From Bacteroidota bacterium (lineage in GTDB: Bacteria > Bacteroidota > Bacteroidia > Chitinophagales > Chitinophagaceae): a stretch of 62,811 nucleotides of DNA. The stretch is taken from positions 37,382-100,192 of the forward strand of contig JAFDYJ010000007.1 in NCBI GenBank assembly GCA_018267515.1, read 5' to 3'. Below the pieces are notes generated by a model that was given only the letters and a program-made list of their open reading frames with translations, ran no database searches and was not told the origin of the DNA. Positions 36,709 through 45,850 of the stretch are shown here, in pieces (positions within the stretch are counted from its first letter, which is position 1; every line of letters starts with the position of its first letter). Made by a program: the position numbers and the translations under genes.

Positions 36709-37674
36709 CTATCCTGTGTAAAAGGTTTCACCTATTCTCAAATTCTGCAGCATATCTTTTGTCATGGAAGCAAGATTATATTCTTCTTTCCAACCCCAAT
36801 CTTTTCTGGCTACAGAATCATCAATGCTTTGAGGCCAGCTTTCAGCTATAACCTGGCGATAATCCGGTTTGTACGACATCGAAAATCCGGGAATATGAGT
36901 TTGGATTTCCCTTGCAATTTCCTTTGGAGAAAAACTCATACCCGATAAATTATAAGAAGTATGGACTGAGATCTTTTCAACCGGAGCTTCCATCAGCTCA
37001 ATAGTAGCCCGGATAGCATCCGGCATATACATCATGGGCAGGTAGGTATCTTCCTTTAAAAAACATTCATACTTCTTATTTTCCAAGGCTTCATGAAAAA
37101 TTTCTACAGCATAATCTGTCGTTCCGCCACCCGGAGCTGATTTATAAGAGATCAACCCGGGGTAACGAAGGCTCCGGATATCTACTCCATAACGGTGATG
37201 ATAATAATTACACCAGAACTCCCCCGCATATTTACTGATACCATATACTGTGGTGGGTTCGATAATGGTTTGCTGGGGGCAATTTCTTTTCGGTGATGTA
37301 GGCCCAAATACGGCAATGGATGATGGCCAATACACTTTATGAAGTTTTTCTTCCCGGGCCAGTTCCAATACATTCAGCAAGCCCTGCATATTCAAATGCC
37401 AGGCAAGATTGGGATTCTTTTCACCGGTTGCTGAAAGTATGGCTGCGAGTAAATAGATCTGAGTTACATTTTGCCGGATGACTTGTACATGCAACATTTC
37501 CCGGTTCATGACATCCAGGCTCACATAAGGGCCAGTGCCCCTGAGTAATTCATTTTCCTCCCTGAGATCTGATGCAATCACATTACTATTCCCATAGATT
37601 TTACGGAGGGCAAGCGTCAACTCCACACCTATCTGGCCGGATGCACCGATAATGAGAATTTTCTCTTTTGTCAT
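36709..37674 (-). CDS. NAD-dependent L-threonine 3-dehydrogenase (SDR type)
   Basis: The 321-residue extended short-chain dehydrogenase starts with the NAD fold 'ILIIGASGQIGVELTLAL'. It carries the family stretches 'WPSSIAVFGPTSPKRN' and 'EPTTVYGISKYAGE' (catalytic Tyr and Lys in YGISK), and 'RSLRYPGLIS' with 'GGGTTDYAVEIFHEAL'. These are shared with the SDR-type threonine dehydrogenases of bacteria and animals. It makes 2-amino-3-ketobutyrate from threonine, normally used by a CoA-dependent lyase not seen here. Confidence 0.9.
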   Translation of the reverse strand: MTKEKILIIGASGQIGVELTLALRKIYGNSNVIASDLREENELLRGTGPYVSLDVMNREMLHVQVIRQNVTQIYLLAAILSATGEKNPNLAWHLNMQGLLNVLELAREEKLHKVYWPSSIAVFGPTSPKRNCPQQTIIEPTTVYGISKYAGEFWCNYYHHRYGVDIRSLRYPGLISYKSAPGGGTTDYAVEIFHEALENKKYECFLKEDTYLPMMYMPDAIRATIELMEAPVEKISVHTSYNLSGMSFSPKEIAREIQTHIPGFSMSYKPDYRQVIAESWPQSIDDSVARKDWGWKEEYNLASMTKDMLQNLRIGETFYTG

Positions 37675-37751
37675 AAAAGCAATTAGTAATTTGAACAGAA
37701 AGATAAGCTAATCACAGCAATGATACTGTTAGCTATTTCCTTTCAGGATAA

Positions 37752-37952
37752 TTAATCAGTCTTCTCAAGTGTAAAAATTTCTTCAACAGGCTTATTAAAG
37801 ACCTTCGCAATTTTCAACGCTAAAACAGTGGACGGAACATACTTATTGGCTTCCATTGCATTGATTGTTTGTCTGCTAACCGACACTTTATTTGCCAGTT
37901 CCTCCTGTGTCAGATTTTTTATAGCCCGTTCTACTTTAATATTATTTTTCAT
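37752..37952 (-). CDS. Small XRE-family HTH regulator
   Basis: The 66-residue protein is a single helix-turn-helix domain: 'NLTQEELANKVSVSRQTINA' holds the two DNA-contact helices. It overlaps the upstream membrane-protein gene by 11 nt, so the two are translated from one message. It most likely represses its own operon through the TTTAC/GTAAA sites at 38433-38489. This two-gene arrangement is frequent in Firmicutes and Bacteroidota; its physiological role is generally unknown. Confidence 0.9.
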   Translation of the reverse strand: MKNNIKVERAIKNLTQEELANKVSVSRQTINAMEANKYVPSTVLALKIAKVFNKPVEEIFTLEKTD

Positions 37953-38418
37953 CTGACAACATTTTGGAGTTTTTATATAAAAGATAATTAAATCTTACAA
38001 TGAAAATAATAAGAACCGTAAACATATTATACAGCATGACGGTCAGAAAAGCTGTACCATAGACAAAGAGAAATGACAAAAGCAACAAGCTATAATTTAC
38101 CCATACTGCCCAGAGCAATGACGACATTCTGAGTTTAGCTATAAATTCATCTTCCCTCTTTTCTTTTGAGAATCCAACAAATACAGCACCCAAAATAAAC
38201 AATACTCCTGCAACTGTATTTGTTATATTAGTTTCAATAAAACTGAACGACTGGCTTTCGCCAAAAATCTGATCACTGAAAATGGCAAATACCTTAGCAT
38301 GAACCCGGATTTCTTCAAAACCAACGGAGATTAAAATAACTCCAAAAATTGTTGCAGGTATAAGAATACACCAACCTGCCAATTTGAACTTTGCCGGTAA
38401 TAATAATTTGCTTGACAT
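37942..38418 (-). CDS. Membrane protein paired with the XRE regulator
   Basis: The 158-residue protein has four hydrophobic segments (about 12-32, 64-84, 98-120 and 122-145) and short charged loops such as 'FSKEKREDEFIAKLRMSS'. It is translationally coupled to the XRE regulator downstream. I cannot name its family. Co-regulated membrane partners of this kind may sense or modulate the signal for the HTH protein, which is inference here. Confidence 0.75.
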   Translation of the reverse strand: MSSKLLLPAKFKLAGWCILIPATIFGVILISVGFEEIRVHAKVFAIFSDQIFGESQSFSFIETNITNTVAGVLFILGAVFVGFSKEKREDEFIAKLRMSSLLWAVWVNYSLLLLSFLFVYGTAFLTVMLYNMFTVLIIFIVRFNYLLYKNSKMLSDEK

Positions 38419-38432
38419 AATCTTTTAAATTT

Positions 38433-38489
38433 TTTACAAATGTAAAGTATGTTTTACATTTAGACAATTATTTTTTACATTTCGTAAAA
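38433..38489 (-). promoter_or_regulatory. Promoter with an array of TTTAC/GTAAA operator sites
   Basis: The promoter reads, on the minus strand, TTG (38465-38467), 20 nt, TACATTTG (38437-38444): a good Bacteroidota promoter. Three related sites cover it. TTTAC-AAAT-GTAAA (38433-38446) sits on the -7 box, a half-site TTTTACATTT (38452-38461) lies in the spacer, and TTTTAC-ATTTC-GTAAAA (38473-38489) lies just upstream of the -33. They are probably the binding sites of the XRE protein encoded in this operon. Confidence 0.65.
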
Positions 38490-38669
38490 TATAATTGACG
38501 TCCGGGAAATTAAAATAACCTATCAACAGGTTGATAGGATTCTTCCAATACCACGGGAAACATAAAACTGATATCCGGCTAAAAATTCAGAAAATATTCC
38601 ACGAATCATTTAACTTGAAATCAAACACAGGTATCAGAACTTAAGCCCCAATACTTCAAACTTTGAATT

Positions 38670-38677
38670 TATCTTTG
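38670..38677 (+). promoter_or_regulatory. Candidate -7 box abutting kdsA
   Basis: TATCTTTG matches TAnnTTTG and ends 4 nt before the kdsA ATG, so the transcript would have almost no leader. No TTG is found at the -33 position. Confidence 0.4.
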
Positions 38678-38681
38678 CGAC

Positions 38682-39503
38682 ATGGAGGCATTTCTTAAAA
38701 ATATATTTACCGGTCAGCAATACGATGAAAAAAACTTTTTCCTGATTGCAGGGCCTTGTGTTGTAGAAAATGAAGAGTTGCTTTTGCAGGTTGCCGGCAG
38801 CGTATCGGCAAGTTGCAGAAAACTGGGTATCCCGTATATTTTTAAATCTTCTTATAAAAAAGCTAACCGTACCAGTTCGGGTTCATTCACCGGTATTGGA
38901 GATGAATCAGCCTTGCAATTGCTGCAATCTACTTCTAAGAAATATACAGTACCGGTGGTAACAGATATTCATTCAGAGCCTGAGGCAGCTATGGCAGCAA
39001 GATATGTAGATGTATTGCAGATTCCTGCATTCCTTTGCCGGCAGACTGAATTACTGAATGCGGCTGCCAGGACAGGTAAGATTGTGAATGTAAAAAAGGG
39101 GCAGTTTGTAAGTGGTGAAGCAATGAAGTTTGCTGTAGAAAAAATTTATAATGCCGGTAATAAAAAGGTTATGCTGACAGAAAGAGGTACCACATTCGGA
39201 TACCAGGATCTCGTTGTGGATTACCGGAACATACCTATTATGAAGTCACATGGCGTTCCGGTGATAATGGATGTAACACATTCTTTACAGCAACCCAACC
39301 AGGGTTCGGGAGTTACAGGTGGAAATCCCCAGATGATAGAGACAATTTCCAAAGCAGCAATTGCAGCAGGCGCTGACGGACTGTTTATTGAAACCCATCC
39401 TGATCCATCCCGGGCTTTGAGCGATGGGGCCAACATGTTACGACTTGATCTCCTGGAAAGTTTACTTGAGAAATTGATAAAAATAAGAAAGGCGATTTTA
39501 TAA
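38682..39503 (+). CDS. kdsA: 3-deoxy-8-phosphooctulonate (KDO-8-P) synthase
   Basis: The 273-residue barrel enzyme condenses arabinose-5-phosphate with phosphoenolpyruvate to make KDO-8-P for the LPS inner core. Family motifs are 'FLIAGPCVVENEE', 'FKSSYKKANRTSSGSFTGIG', 'TDIHSEPEA', 'IPAFLCRQTELL' and 'TERGTTFGYQDLVVD'. The length is usual. It ends 6 nt from the convergent lolA stop. It fits with lpxK in the same window. Confidence 0.96.
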   Translation: MEAFLKNIFTGQQYDEKNFFLIAGPCVVENEELLLQVAGSVSASCRKLGIPYIFKSSYKKANRTSSGSFTGIGDESALQLLQSTSKKYTVPVVTDIHSEPEAAMAARYVDVLQIPAFLCRQTELLNAAARTGKIVNVKKGQFVSGEAMKFAVEKIYNAGNKKVMLTERGTTFGYQDLVVDYRNIPIMKSHGVPVIMDVTHSLQQPNQGSGVTGGNPQMIETISKAAIAAGADGLFIETHPDPSRALSDGANMLRLDLLESLLEKLIKIRKAIL

Positions 39504-39509
39504 ATAATT

Positions 39510-40160
39510 TTACTGGAGGTCCACCACCTCCACTCCCGGATAGCTGTTCTTATCAAAGACAAATAATTTATCATCCATAGGCTTGTTTGGTTTGAGGCTG
39601 ACTACAGAATAGCTATACCTATCACCGGTTTTTTCAAGCACTTTTGTACTATAAATAGTTTTAGCAATTTTATCAATGAGCAGGTAAACGGTATGAAAAG
39701 GTTTACTTTTATCGGTAGGTGTCATTTGTACTTCCTGTAATGTCTTATTGCCCTGCTTTTTTACACCATTCAGCGTATATAAAAAATCTTTATCGTAAAA
39801 ATTTGTAAATAGTTTTTGAGGGGTTATGGTTCCGGCTGCCGCATCTAACTTGCTTACCGTCACTTCATTAGTAGCTTTATCGTAATTCCATACCGTACTA
39901 CCATTGCAGAAGATTTCCTGGCCGTTAAAACTTACCCTGTATTTTGTTCCTTTCATGCTAACCGAACCCTTTTTGCTGCTCAACGTTTTACCATCGGCAT
40001 TTTCAACGCTATAAACAAAATTGGCCTGAACGGTTTTGAATGATTTAAATTTAGAGCTGACTTCATCTAATATTTTTTTAGCCTCAGGATCATTTTTCTG
40101 AGCATTAGCTGCAACTCCTAAAATCAACAAAAGGCTAAAAGAGTAAATAAACTTCATCAT
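39510..40160 (-). CDS. lolA: LolA-like outer membrane lipoprotein carrier
   Basis: From ATG 40160 the product is 216 residues with a signal peptide ending near 'GVAANAQ'. It then shows the LolA fold pattern ('FKTVQANFVYSVENADGKT', 'YRVSFNGQEIFCNGSTVWNY'). It would carry lipoproteins across the periplasm. The frame extends 9 codons upstream of 40160, but only the later start begins the signal peptide. In Bacteroidota this gene usually follows ftsK, as here. Sequence identity to proteobacterial LolA is low, so the name rests on fold-type motifs and context. Confidence 0.83.
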   Translation of the reverse strand: MMKFIYSFSLLLILGVAANAQKNDPEAKKILDEVSSKFKSFKTVQANFVYSVENADGKTLSSKKGSVSMKGTKYRVSFNGQEIFCNGSTVWNYDKATNEVTVSKLDAAAGTITPQKLFTNFYDKDFLYTLNGVKKQGNKTLQEVQMTPTDKSKPFHTVYLLIDKIAKTIYSTKVLEKTGDRYSYSVVSLKPNKPMDDKLFVFDKNSYPGVEVVDLQ

Positions 40161-40184
40161 TAATTTTTTTATGAAACCGGGGGG

Positions 40185-40192
40185 CAAATATA
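40185..40192 (-). promoter_or_regulatory. Candidate -7 box for lolA
   Basis: TATATTTG on the minus strand matches TAnnTTTG and ends 24 nt before the lolA start. It suggests lolA has its own promoter in the gap after ftsK. Confidence 0.35.
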
Positions 40193-40260
40193 ATCTAATT
40201 GCTTAAATAGGATGGAATTAAGCATTTTTCGGTTGCAAACTCCTGTTTCTTAACAGGATT

Positions 40261-42843
40261 CTAACCTAACGCATTCAGATGTTGCTGTAATTCTATTTCA
40301 GATTTTATTAATACATCACGGGCCTTGCTTCCCTGGCTGGGGCCAACAATTCCTGCAGATTCCAGTTGATCCATCAACCGCCCGGCACGATTATATCCCA
40401 GCTTCATACGACGTTGAAGCAAAGAAGTAGATCCAATCTGGTTCTGTACAATAAGCCTTGCAGCATCTTCAAATAATGAATCCCGGTCGCCAAGATCAAA
40501 ATCTTTTCCTTCCAATTCCTTTTCATCCACATATTCGGGTAATAAGAAAGCCTGCGGATATCCTCTTTGCTCACCAATAAATTCAACTACACGTTCTACC
40601 TCCGGAGTGTCCACAAATACACATTGCAAACGGGTTATTTCACCATGATAGGAAATCAACATATCGCCTTTCCCGATAAGCTGATCGGCGCCACCCGTAT
40701 CAAGGATAGTGCGGGAATCAATCTTTGATGTCACTTTGAATGCAATCCGGCAAGGGAAGTTTGCTTTAATAGTGCCGGTGATGATGTTTACTGAAGGTCG
40801 TTGTGTGGCAATGATAAGATGAATACCCACTGCACGGGCTAATTGTGCCAGGCGGGCAATCGGCAATTCAATTTCTTTACCCGCCGACATAATCAGGTCG
40901 GCAAATTCATCAATTACCAAAACAATAAAAGGCAGGTATTGATGTCCTTTCTGAGGATTGAGTCTTCGTTTTACAAATTTCTCGTTGTACTCTTTAATAT
41001 TCCTGGCACCGGCTTCTTTTAAAAGATCATAGCGATTATCCATCTCGATGCAAAGTGCATTCAACGTATGTACCACCTTCTTAGTGTCAGTGATAATTGC
41101 TTCTTCCTCACCGGGGAGTTTAGCCAGGAAGTGTTTTTCAATATAGCGAAAGATATTCAGCTCCACTTTCTTAGGGTCAATGAGTACAAACTTCAGTTGT
41201 GAAGGATGTTTTTTATAAAGCAAGGAAACCAGGATAGCATTGATACCAACTGATTTTCCCTGGCCGGTGGCTCCGGCCATCAGCAGGTGGGGCATGGAAG
41301 TAAGATCAACAATATAATTATCATTATCAATTCTTTTACCCAGGGCAATGGGTAAACTGTAATTATTATGCTGAAATTTTTCCGAAGACAATAAAGTCTT
41401 CATACTAACCAGCGACTTCTTCACATTAGGTACCTCAATTCCTATAGTTCCTTTTCCCGGGATCGGCGCAATAATGCGGATTCCCAAAGCTGCAAGGCTT
41501 AATGCAATATCATCTTCAAGGTTTTTTATCCTGGATATTCTCACTCCGGCAGAGGGTACAATTTCATAAAGTGTTACAGTAGGGCCCACTGTAGCACTGA
41601 TCTTTTGTATTTCTATATCGTAATTACGCAATGTAGAAATGATCTGGTTCTTATTATTTTCCAGTTCATTCGCATCCTGAACAATTTTTTCGCTGCCATG
41701 AGTATCCAGCAGGCTGAGCGTAGGATACTTATAATCCCGGAGATCCAAAGTCGGTTCATAAGGCGGCAGATTTTCATAAGTCTTTTCATCCCCGGGAGTA
41801 TCCATTCCTGTCCGGATTTCTAACTGCAATTCTCCGGGAAGATTCTTCTCTTTTTTTGCAACCGGTTTTTCATCAGTAACAGGAAGTTCATTTTCTACGC
41901 CAATATCATTTTGATGAAGCATTTCTTTCAATACTTCATTTTCAACAGTTGGTTGTTGCTCCTCCAACCTGTCTATTTCTTCAGGAGTGAGTTCTTCTTT
42001 TTCGATCAGTTTTAGCTCAGGTAATGCATTTGAAATGCCGGATCCATTGAGTGATCCATCTCCCTGTTGAATAGGATTTGAGTCCGCATACAGATCATTA
42101 ATCGTTTTTCCGGTTATAGCAGATTGGGATACCGGGATTTCTTCGGTCGCAATCCCTTCTCCGGCTGCTATGCTATCCTCCGCTTCCGGCAAAGAATTTT
42201 TTCTTTTGCTGGGTAAGTTAAATGCAGGGTTAAATTGCCAGATGAAATACCCCAGCCATAAAACAGCCAACAAAGCTGCAGTACCGATTGTACCTAATAT
42301 TTCTGACAGCCAATGGGAAAGCATGTTCCCCACACCGCCACCAAACCGGAAACCGCTTCCGGAGAAAATAAAAGCCAGTGTGACGGATAGAACCAATAAT
42401 CCGGCAGTTACATATTTCAGATTCCGTCTGAGTGAAAAGACCTGTTTATTGAAAACGAGGTTTACTCCTATAACAAAAAAGAATGTACAAATCAGTAAAG
42501 AGGCAATTCCAAAAGCTTTCCAGATAAAGAAATCGGCTGACAAAGCTCCCAACTTACCCAACAAATTTTTCACATGAATTTTGCTGTCAAAGAGAATTGA
42601 AGAACCGATTCTCACATTCGCCTGATCAGCCTTCCAGGTAAAAAAGTAAGAAACGAACGCAATAAATAGAAATAATGCAATAACAAATGACAGGGAGCCA
42701 AAAATTTTCCAGGTACGCTCATCATTAATAATTTCTTTCCAGGTAACTCTTTCCTGCTTATCAGCTTTCAGAGTCAACGGATGTCCTTTCTTTGGTTTTT
42801 TCTTAGGACTCTTTTTAGAAGTCTTTTTCCGCTTCGTAGCCAT
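40261..42843 (-). CDS. ftsK: FtsK/SpoIIIE-type DNA translocase
   Basis: From ATG 42843 the protein has 860 residues. A very basic N-terminus (KRKKTSKKSPKKKPKK) precedes four membrane helices (about 55-240), an acidic linker and the motor domain. Walker A is 'MAGATGQGKSVGINAIL', Walker B 'IVLVIDEFADLI', and the C-terminal gamma winged helix ('STSLLQRRMKLGYNRAGRLM') binds orienting DNA sequences. It pumps chromosome ends through the septum during division. Thirty codons upstream of the chosen start lack an initiation context and overlap the histidine kinase promoter. Confidence 0.96.
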   Translation of the reverse strand: MATKRKKTSKKSPKKKPKKGHPLTLKADKQERVTWKEIINDERTWKIFGSLSFVIALFLFIAFVSYFFTWKADQANVRIGSSILFDSKIHVKNLLGKLGALSADFFIWKAFGIASLLICTFFFVIGVNLVFNKQVFSLRRNLKYVTAGLLVLSVTLAFIFSGSGFRFGGGVGNMLSHWLSEILGTIGTAALLAVLWLGYFIWQFNPAFNLPSKRKNSLPEAEDSIAAGEGIATEEIPVSQSAITGKTINDLYADSNPIQQGDGSLNGSGISNALPELKLIEKEELTPEEIDRLEEQQPTVENEVLKEMLHQNDIGVENELPVTDEKPVAKKEKNLPGELQLEIRTGMDTPGDEKTYENLPPYEPTLDLRDYKYPTLSLLDTHGSEKIVQDANELENNKNQIISTLRNYDIEIQKISATVGPTVTLYEIVPSAGVRISRIKNLEDDIALSLAALGIRIIAPIPGKGTIGIEVPNVKKSLVSMKTLLSSEKFQHNNYSLPIALGKRIDNDNYIVDLTSMPHLLMAGATGQGKSVGINAILVSLLYKKHPSQLKFVLIDPKKVELNIFRYIEKHFLAKLPGEEEAIITDTKKVVHTLNALCIEMDNRYDLLKEAGARNIKEYNEKFVKRRLNPQKGHQYLPFIVLVIDEFADLIMSAGKEIELPIARLAQLARAVGIHLIIATQRPSVNIITGTIKANFPCRIAFKVTSKIDSRTILDTGGADQLIGKGDMLISYHGEITRLQCVFVDTPEVERVVEFIGEQRGYPQAFLLPEYVDEKELEGKDFDLGDRDSLFEDAARLIVQNQIGSTSLLQRRMKLGYNRAGRLMDQLESAGIVGPSQGSKARDVLIKSEIELQQHLNALG

Positions 42844-42974
42844 GAGAACAAAGATAATATAGTTTAATCTTAGTGCTTTAGCCGCAAACTCTGATTTCTC
42901 AAACTCTGCATCCGGCCGGGTTAGCAAAAGCAAGAATCAATGATTACATTTGAAGAGTATATATCAAAACCTGT

Positions 42975-44885
42975 ATGAGATCCCTTTCCAGTGCATTCCT
43001 GCTCCTGATATTCATCGGAATCGGAGTACTTCCTCTCTCCACGAAAGGCCAGGATACAGTTAACGGGTATTATATTGACATCAGCAAAATCAATTTATCA
43101 AAATATCTTAAAAACGAAATTTCCTCTGCTTTTATAAACAAGAACGAATCCCCCGGTGATAAGTTATCTTCTTTGTACTTCACTCCCGGAGTAATCTGGG
43201 ATGCTCCCATTTCCAATAACTATGTCACCAAAAGATTATTATTAAAATTTCATTTAACCAACTCTTCTGACACTACCGCTTCAACATGGTTTTTCCCGGG
43301 TCTTTTTTTCAAAGAGATTATTCTGTACAGCATTCAGGGAAATGATTTAACTGAACTTCCATCAATTTCTCCTGAAGACAAAACAATTTCATCATACAAA
43401 GAAATCAGTCTGCCGGCACATGAGTCACTGACTGTACTGGTAGAATTGCTGCCGTTAAAAACTTATATCAATTCCGTACGACCCCGTTTGATAGCTCCCC
43501 GGTTTTTGAGTTCATATGTTGCTGTGCAATACAATGCTACCGCAGATGAAAATATGATCACTTACATTTTCTGTGGGCTGCTATTGCTGATGATTATCTA
43601 TTCAATGGCAAATTTTTTCCTGGGAAGCAACCCTGAATTCCTCTACTATTCCGGCTATGCATTTTTTCTGGGACTGATGCTTTTTCTTAAAACTTACCTT
43701 GAAGTGCAAACCACCTCATTTAGTTTGTTTATGGAAAGCTACCTGGACTTTATCATGCAGGGAACCGGAATAATTTTTTATATGGTCTTCATGCAAAAGT
43801 TTTTGGAGACAAAAACAAAATACCGGTTTTTATACCATTTCTATTCGGGAGGAATAATCATGCTCGCGGTATCACTTGCTTTATACAGTTACTCCTATTT
43901 TTATACAGATAATTACCCGTTTCAATACAATATAGAAACACTGACCAAACTGCTCTTACTTCTCATGGTAATTGTTTTCCTGGTCTATAGTTTCCGGCGA
44001 AGGCAAGACCGTTTATTGAATTATCTTTTTTGGGGAAACCTGTGCATGTTTGTATTCTCTCTCTTTTCTCAATTCGCTATTTTTTTACGATCAGAATTTT
44101 CAAATATTCCGGGGATGCTGGGCTCCAGTATTTTCTATTATGAAATAGGGATTACCCTGGAATTGATTCTTTTCCTGCTGGGCCTGAGTTATAAAAATCG
44201 CCGGCAACTGATAGAGGAAACCAAAGAAAAGGAAAGACTGATTGCGGCCAATAAATTGATCAGTTATGAAAAAGAACTGGCGGTGTTGAAAGCGCAGCAG
44301 GAAGAAAGAGATCGCATTTCAGCAGATATGCATGATGAGCTGGGTTCAGGTATAACAGTGATACGTCTTATGAGCGAAATAGCAAAAAGTAAAATGCCGG
44401 GTCAAATTCCGGTTGAAATTGAAAAAATTTCATTGGCTGCCAACGAAGTTTTGAATAAAATGAATGCTATTATCTGGAGTTTGAACAATGACAATGATTC
44501 ACTGGACAGCCTGGTTTATTATATCCGTGCCTACTCCCTGGAGTATTTTGAAAACACTCCTGTCCACTGTGAAGTCAATGTAGCCACAGAAATCCCACCG
44601 CAACCGGTTACAGGCATTAAACGCAGAAATACATTTCTGTCAGTAAAAGAAGCACTGAACAATATTTTAAAACATTCCAATGCCACGAAAGTAAAAATTG
44701 ACATTGCTCTTAACAAAAACCTTTCTTTAAAAATTCACGACAATGGGAAAGGGATAGATGTGAATCATCTCAGGAAATTTGGAAACGGATTGAAAAATAT
44801 GGCACGTAGAATGGAAAGTGCCGGTGGCACATTCAAAATTGAAAATGTTGGCGGAACTTTAATAACATTTGAACTACCTCTTTGA
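42975..44885 (+). CDS. Sensor histidine kinase with 7TMR-DISM input
   Basis: The 636-residue protein has a signal segment, an extracytoplasmic DISMED2-like beta domain (about 30-185), seven membrane helices (about 190-410), a coiled coil ('EETKEKERLIAANKLISYEK') and a HisKA_3-type kinase. The phosphorylated His is about residue 453 in 'DMHDELGSG'. The ATPase part shows the N-box 'ALNNILKHSNATKV' and the G-box 'IHDNGKGID'. No response regulator is adjacent, so it is an orphan here. Its end overlaps the convergent DUF423 gene by 12 nt. Confidence 0.9.
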   Translation: MRSLSSAFLLLIFIGIGVLPLSTKGQDTVNGYYIDISKINLSKYLKNEISSAFINKNESPGDKLSSLYFTPGVIWDAPISNNYVTKRLLLKFHLTNSSDTTASTWFFPGLFFKEIILYSIQGNDLTELPSISPEDKTISSYKEISLPAHESLTVLVELLPLKTYINSVRPRLIAPRFLSSYVAVQYNATADENMITYIFCGLLLLMIIYSMANFFLGSNPEFLYYSGYAFFLGLMLFLKTYLEVQTTSFSLFMESYLDFIMQGTGIIFYMVFMQKFLETKTKYRFLYHFYSGGIIMLAVSLALYSYSYFYTDNYPFQYNIETLTKLLLLLMVIVFLVYSFRRRQDRLLNYLFWGNLCMFVFSLFSQFAIFLRSEFSNIPGMLGSSIFYYEIGITLELILFLLGLSYKNRRQLIEETKEKERLIAANKLISYEKELAVLKAQQEERDRISADMHDELGSGITVIRLMSEIAKSKMPGQIPVEIEKISLAANEVLNKMNAIIWSLNNDNDSLDSLVYYIRAYSLEYFENTPVHCEVNVATEIPPQPVTGIKRRNTFLSVKEALNNILKHSNATKVKIDIALNKNLSLKIHDNGKGIDVNHLRKFGNGLKNMARRMESAGGTFKIENVGGTLITFELPL

Positions 44886-45278
44886 TTGTTTCTTGTTAAC
44901 AAAGACTATCAAGAGGCAAATCCATCCCGAAATAAACAGCGCTCCTCCAATGGGAGTGATGGGTCCAAGGAACCGGGCAACATTTTGATAATTTCCATTT
45001 AATGCTGCCAGCGCATAGAGAGAGCCTGAAAACATTATGATTCCTGAAATAAAAAAATTTCCGGCCCATCGGAGAAGTTTATTCGGAAACTTCTCATAAA
45101 GGATTCCTGTTGCTAACAAAGCTAACGCATGATACATCTGGTATTGAGCACCGGTCTGAAAACTCTGTAATAATTTTTCATCCGTTATAATTTCCTTTAA
45201 TGAATGGGCGCCAAATGCACCCAGGACTATTGAAAGTAATCCGAATAGAGCACCTGAAATTAAAAAAGGTTTATGCAT
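44874..45278 (-). CDS. DUF423 membrane protein
   Basis: The 134-residue protein has four membrane helices and the DUF423 signatures 'LGAFGAHSLKE' near residues 20-30, 'QTGAQYQMYHALALL' and 'PITPIGGALFISGW'. Its function is unknown. It overlaps aroK by 8 nt, with its start inside the aroK end, so the two are probably translationally coupled. It also overlaps the convergent kinase gene. Confidence 0.9.
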   Translation of the reverse strand: MHKPFLISGALFGLLSIVLGAFGAHSLKEIITDEKLLQSFQTGAQYQMYHALALLATGILYEKFPNKLLRWAGNFFISGIIMFSGSLYALAALNGNYQNVARFLGPITPIGGALFISGWICLLIVFVNKKQSKR

Positions 45279-45777
45279 GGAAAAGAGTTTGTACTAAAGA
45301 ATCCAGTTGAACAGGTTCTTCCTCAACAGTAACCTTGGCCTGTTCAAAGTATATTTTTCTATCTGCAAATTTCTTTTGTATATACGATTTCAGTTGTTCA
45401 TCCGGAAGTTGACTGATCAGCGGCCTGTGATCTTTTTCACGAATCAGCCGTGCAAATAAAATGTCTGTAGGTGTATTCAGCCATACAGTAATCCCGGCTT
45501 GATTCATGTATTCAATATTGTTGAAAAAGCAGGGAGTGCCGCCGCCGCATGCCATAACAAAACTTTTATGATTTTCCGTGAGGGAATACAGCATTTCTTT
45601 TTCTTTTAACCGGAAATATTCCTCCCCTTCTGATGCAAATATTCCGGTGATCGGTTTTCCTTCCTGTGAAACAATGTGCTCATCAAGATCAATAAACGGG
45701 ATACCCAGTTTTTCTCCTAATAACTTACCCAAATATGTTTTACCGGAACCCATAAATCCGATGAGGAATATTTTCAT
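45271..45777 (-). CDS. aroK: Shikimate kinase
   Basis: The 168-residue kinase has the P-loop 'GFMGSGKTYLGKLLG', the shikimate-binding 'FIDLDEHIV' with its Asp, and 'MACGGGTPCF' with the GGG substrate loop. 'EKDHRPLI' forms the lid Arg. It phosphorylates shikimate in aromatic amino acid synthesis. The length and motifs are standard. It is the first gene of an aroK-DUF423 pair. Confidence 0.95.
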   Translation of the reverse strand: MKIFLIGFMGSGKTYLGKLLGEKLGIPFIDLDEHIVSQEGKPITGIFASEGEEYFRLKEKEMLYSLTENHKSFVMACGGGTPCFFNNIEYMNQAGITVWLNTPTDILFARLIREKDHRPLISQLPDEQLKSYIQKKFADRKIYFEQAKVTVEEEPVQLDSLVQTLFHA

Positions 45778-45850
45778 AATGTGCCAATTAAGTATTGAGT
45801 CAATTTGCTGTTTTTAATTAATAAAAGCACAGGCAAATCAGCACATTTCT

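Noticed and set aside
38682..40160. kdsA and lolA as a shared transcription unit
   Set aside because: They are convergent, with their stops 6 nt apart, so they cannot share a message.
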